This document shows positions 5,633-7,936 of a stretch of DNA of 7,936 bases, in pieces; the first letter of the stretch is position 1, and each line of letters starts with the position of its first letter. The stretch is from contig JAITOS010000108.1 in NCBI GenBank assembly GCA_031289815.1, positions 1 through 7,936 on the forward strand. Reading direction: 5' to 3'. The translations under genes were made by a program, and so were the position numbers. The notes under the pieces are model-generated. The model was not told the DNA's origin and did not search any database. It saw only the letters and a list, made by a program, of their open reading frames with translations. This DNA is from Peptococcaceae bacterium (lineage in GTDB: Bacteria > Bacillota > Desulfitobacteriia > Desulfitobacteriales > Desulfitobacteriaceae).

Positions 5633-7936
5633 TTAGGATTTATTGTCCGTCATTCCGTATTTTTGTTCAAATTGACTCACACTCATCAAAACATTTCTCG
5701 GCTTGGAGCCTTCAAAGCCGCCAACCACGCCTTTGCTCTCCAGCTGATCCATGATGCGGGCCGCCCGCGTATACCCTATACGGAGACGCCGTTGCAGCAA
5801 GGAAACGGAAGCGTTTCCGGTTTCAATAAAGATCATCCCCGCCTGATAGAAATACTCATCCGCGTCGTTCTCTGTTTTTGCTTCTTCGAGCTCCGTTAAA
5901 GACAGTTCCAAATACTCCGGTTTCGCCTGAGCTTTTAAAAACTCGATGACATTTTCCACTTCTTTATCGGTGAGGTAACACCCTTGCACTCTGATCGGTT
6001 TACTGGCGCCCATCGGGTAAAACAGCATATCGCCGCGACCAAACAGCTTTTCCGCGCCGTTGGAATCTAAAATCGTGCGCGAATCCGTTTGGGAAGAGAC
6101 GGCAAAGGCGATCCGCGAGGGAATGTTCGCTTTAATGAGTCCGGTGATGACGTCTACCGAGGGCCGCTGCGTCGCTACAATCAGATGAATGCCGGAAGCG
6201 CGCGCCATCTGCGCCAAGCGGCAAATCGAGTCTTCGACCTCGCTGGGAGCGACCATCATTAAGTCCGCCAGCTCATCAATAATGACAACCACATAAGGCA
6301 GCGGCGCGCGCTCACTGCCCGCCTCCTGCGTGATCAGGAAATTATAGCGGACAATATCCCGCACCCCCGCGGCGGCAAAGAGCTCGTATCTCGTTTCCAT
6401 TTCGGTGACGACCCATTTTAAAGATGAAGCCGCCTTTTTGGGGTCAGTCACCACCGGGGATATCAGGTGCGGCACCCCGTTATAGTTCGTTAATTCCACC
6501 ATTTTAGGATCGACAAGGAGGATTTTCACCTCCTCCGGTCTGGCTTTAAATAGTATGCTGTGGATCATGGTGTTTATACAGACGGATTTGCCGGCGCCGG
6601 TCGCTCCAGCAATCAACAAATGCGGCATCTTGATTAAATCGGCGATAATTGGAGCGCCGGTAATATCTTTACCCAGAGCCAGACTTAATTTACTCGCCGC
6701 CGTTTGAAATTCCTGGCATTCGATCACTTCCCGCAAAGGCACGACGGCGATTTCCCGATTGGGAACTTCTATGCCGACGACGGATTTTCCGGGTACCGGC
6801 GCTTCGATACGCACGCTGGAGGCCGCTAAATTCAGGGCAATATCGTCGCTCAGATTGACGATCTTACTCACCTTGACCCCCGGCGCGGGCTGCGCCTCAT
6901 AGCGCGTTATGGCGGGACCTTGGGTTACATGCGTCACCTTCACCCGGACGCCGAAATTCTCCAGCGTATCCTCCAATATTTTCACGTTATCCGCCAAATC
7001 TTTATTGATTCTCGCATTTTTTACTTTTAGTGATTTTTGTAGCAAAGAGAGCTTCGGCAACTGGTAAGCCTCACTCTTTTGTCTTTCTGCCTGACGCGAT
7101 AGCGGGGTTCCTGAAACCGTTCCGGGAAGCGATACGGCCACCGCCGCTGAAACGGGGACGTTTTCAGTCTCCGGGGGGGCAGGCAAAGAGAGGTCTTCTT
7201 CCTCCTCCTGATCATCGGCAAAAGTTTTGATGACCAACACCTCCTCCGGCAAATTCAAGCTGACCACCGGCGGCGATATCACGGTATCTTCCTCTATTTT
7301 CAGATATTTTTCTTTTTTTGTTTTTTTCTCATTCTCCCCTTTATTTTTGACTAAAGACAGAGAATCCCGCCACTGCTCGCCCAACCATGACCGCGCCTGC
7401 GCGCCCGCGTATTTGACTTCACGGAAACCAGCGACCAGCGACCGGTTAACCATCAGCAGCGCGCCGATCAGCGCCCCGATGATCAAAACGACATAACTGC
7501 CCGTCTTCCCCACTAAAGACAACAAAACTACAGCGATAACCGCTCCTGTCAAGCCGCCGCCATGTCCGATTTTTCCCTCGTCGAACAGATACGCCGAGGT
7601 ATAGCTCACTTCATCGATCCGCTGGATATGTAAGCAGCCCACCAGTACGAACCAAAGGAGAAGCGCCCCCAGAATGCGCCACTTTGAATAGACGCGGTCA
7701 GGGTTCATATACACGATGCCAAACGCTCCCAGCAGGATCGGCAAAAATACTTTGCCGCCGCCGCCCAGCGCCTGGAGAAAATGACTGACGCGCAGCCCTA
7801 CGAGTCCGCTCTGTGCGGTAAATAAAGCGACCATCATCAGGCAAGCCGCTCCCACGATCAAAATACCTGTCACTTCGCGGCCAATAGGTTTTTTTAAATG
7901 CTCATACCGCTTCGCGGTTAAACGACGTTTTTTCTT
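5633..7936 (-). CDS. ftsK: DNA translocase FtsK/SpoIIIE (5' end beyond window)
   Basis: This hexameric ATP-driven DNA pump clears chromosomes from the closing septum and, in spore formers, moves DNA into the forespore. The frame stays open to the right edge, 21 codons before GTG 7873. Those codons encode a basic stretch beginning KKKRRLTAKRY that looks like a normal cytoplasmic FtsK N-terminus, so GTG 7873 is probably an internal valine and the true start lies just outside. Counting from that GTG, membrane helices lie at about 3-20, 42-56, 67-83, 108-121 and 126-142. A charged linker runs to about 270, then the alpha/beta motor with Walker A GATGAGKS (423-430), Walker B VVIIDELADL (D533, E534) and ATQRPSVDVITG (567-578). 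The C-terminal gamma winged-helix domain (about 672-735, RIGYTRAARIMDQLE) recognises orienting DNA motifs. All motor motifs are intact. No clear terminator follows the TAA stop. Confidence 0.98.
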   Translation of the reverse strand, partial: KKKRRLTAKRYEHLKKPIGREVTGILIVGAACLMMVALFTAQSGLVGLRVSHFLQALGGGGKVFLPILLGAFGIVYMNPDRVYSKWRILGALLLWFVLVGCLHIQRIDEVSYTSAYLFDEGKIGHGGGLTGAVIAVVLLSLVGKTGSYVVLIIGALIGALLMVNRSLVAGFREVKYAGAQARSWLGEQWRDSLSLVKNKGENEKKTKKEKYLKIEEDTVISPPVVSLNLPEEVLVIKTFADDQEEEEDLSLPAPPETENVPVSAAVAVSLPGTVSGTPLSRQAERQKSEAYQLPKLSLLQKSLKVKNARINKDLADNVKILEDTLENFGVRVKVTHVTQGPAITRYEAQPAPGVKVSKIVNLSDDIALNLAASSVRIEAPVPGKSVVGIEVPNREIAVVPLREVIECQEFQTAASKLSLALGKDITGAPIIADLIKMPHLLIAGATGAGKSVCINTMIHSILFKARPEEVKILLVDPKMVELTNYNGVPHLISPVVTDPKKAASSLKWVVTEMETRYELFAAAGVRDIVRYNFLITQEAGSERAPLPYVVVIIDELADLMMVAPSEVEDSICRLAQMARASGIHLIVATQRPSVDVITGLIKANIPSRIAFAVSSQTDSRTILDSNGAEKLFGRGDMLFYPMGASKPIRVQGCYLTDKEVENVIEFLKAQAKPEYLELSLTELEEAKTENDADEYFYQAGMIFIETGNASVSLLQRRLRIGYTRAARIMDQLESKGVVGGFEGSKPRNVLMSVSQFEQKYGMTDNKS

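Noticed and set aside
7027..7496. Short plus- and minus-strand frames within the FtsK linker region
   Set aside because: They lie inside the continuous FtsK frame and have basic or low-complexity compositions typical of out-of-frame translation.

Overview
The window is ordinary-looking chromosomal DNA from a bacterium, most likely a low-to-medium GC Firmicute. The ftsK – RodZ-like – yajQ – rimO order, the strong AGGAGG-type ribosome binding sites and the GTG/TTG starts suggest a Negativicutes or Clostridia relative. That placement is inferred from gene content and style and was not tested by a search. I saw no mobile elements, CRISPR arrays, tRNA or rRNA genes, and no obvious compositional islands.

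Six of the seven genes lie on the minus strand, so their transcription order runs from the right edge to the left. First is a DNA translocase of the FtsK/SpoIIIE family (5633-7936), whose first few codons lie beyond the right edge. A 176-bp AT-rich gap with a weak candidate promoter and two small palindromes follows. Next come a RodZ-like helix-turn-helix membrane protein (4671-5456) and, 12 bp later, yajQ (4167-4658). A single plus-strand gene of unknown function (3521-4141), with a zinc-ribbon-like cysteine pattern, then interrupts the cluster. The minus-strand series resumes with rimO (2103-3428).

After a 120-bp gap carrying a convincing extended -10 promoter come an unknown single-span membrane protein (1455-1982) and, overlapping its stop codon, a compact FtsH-type AAA+ metalloprotease (1-1455). 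The protease's last residues run off the left edge.

Functionally, ftsK and the RodZ-like gene belong to chromosome segregation and cell shape, rimO to ribosomal protein S12 modification, and yajQ to a nucleotide- or cyclic-di-GMP-binding family. The most interesting part is the left-hand pair. The FtsH-like protease has every ATPase and zinc-site residue I looked for, but it lacks the extracytoplasmic domain normally found between its two membrane helices. It is translationally coupled to an unknown protein that consists of one membrane helix plus a roughly 150-residue domain predicted to lie outside. The pair could be a two-gene membrane protease system with a dedicated partner; this is a hypothesis, not a demonstrated system.
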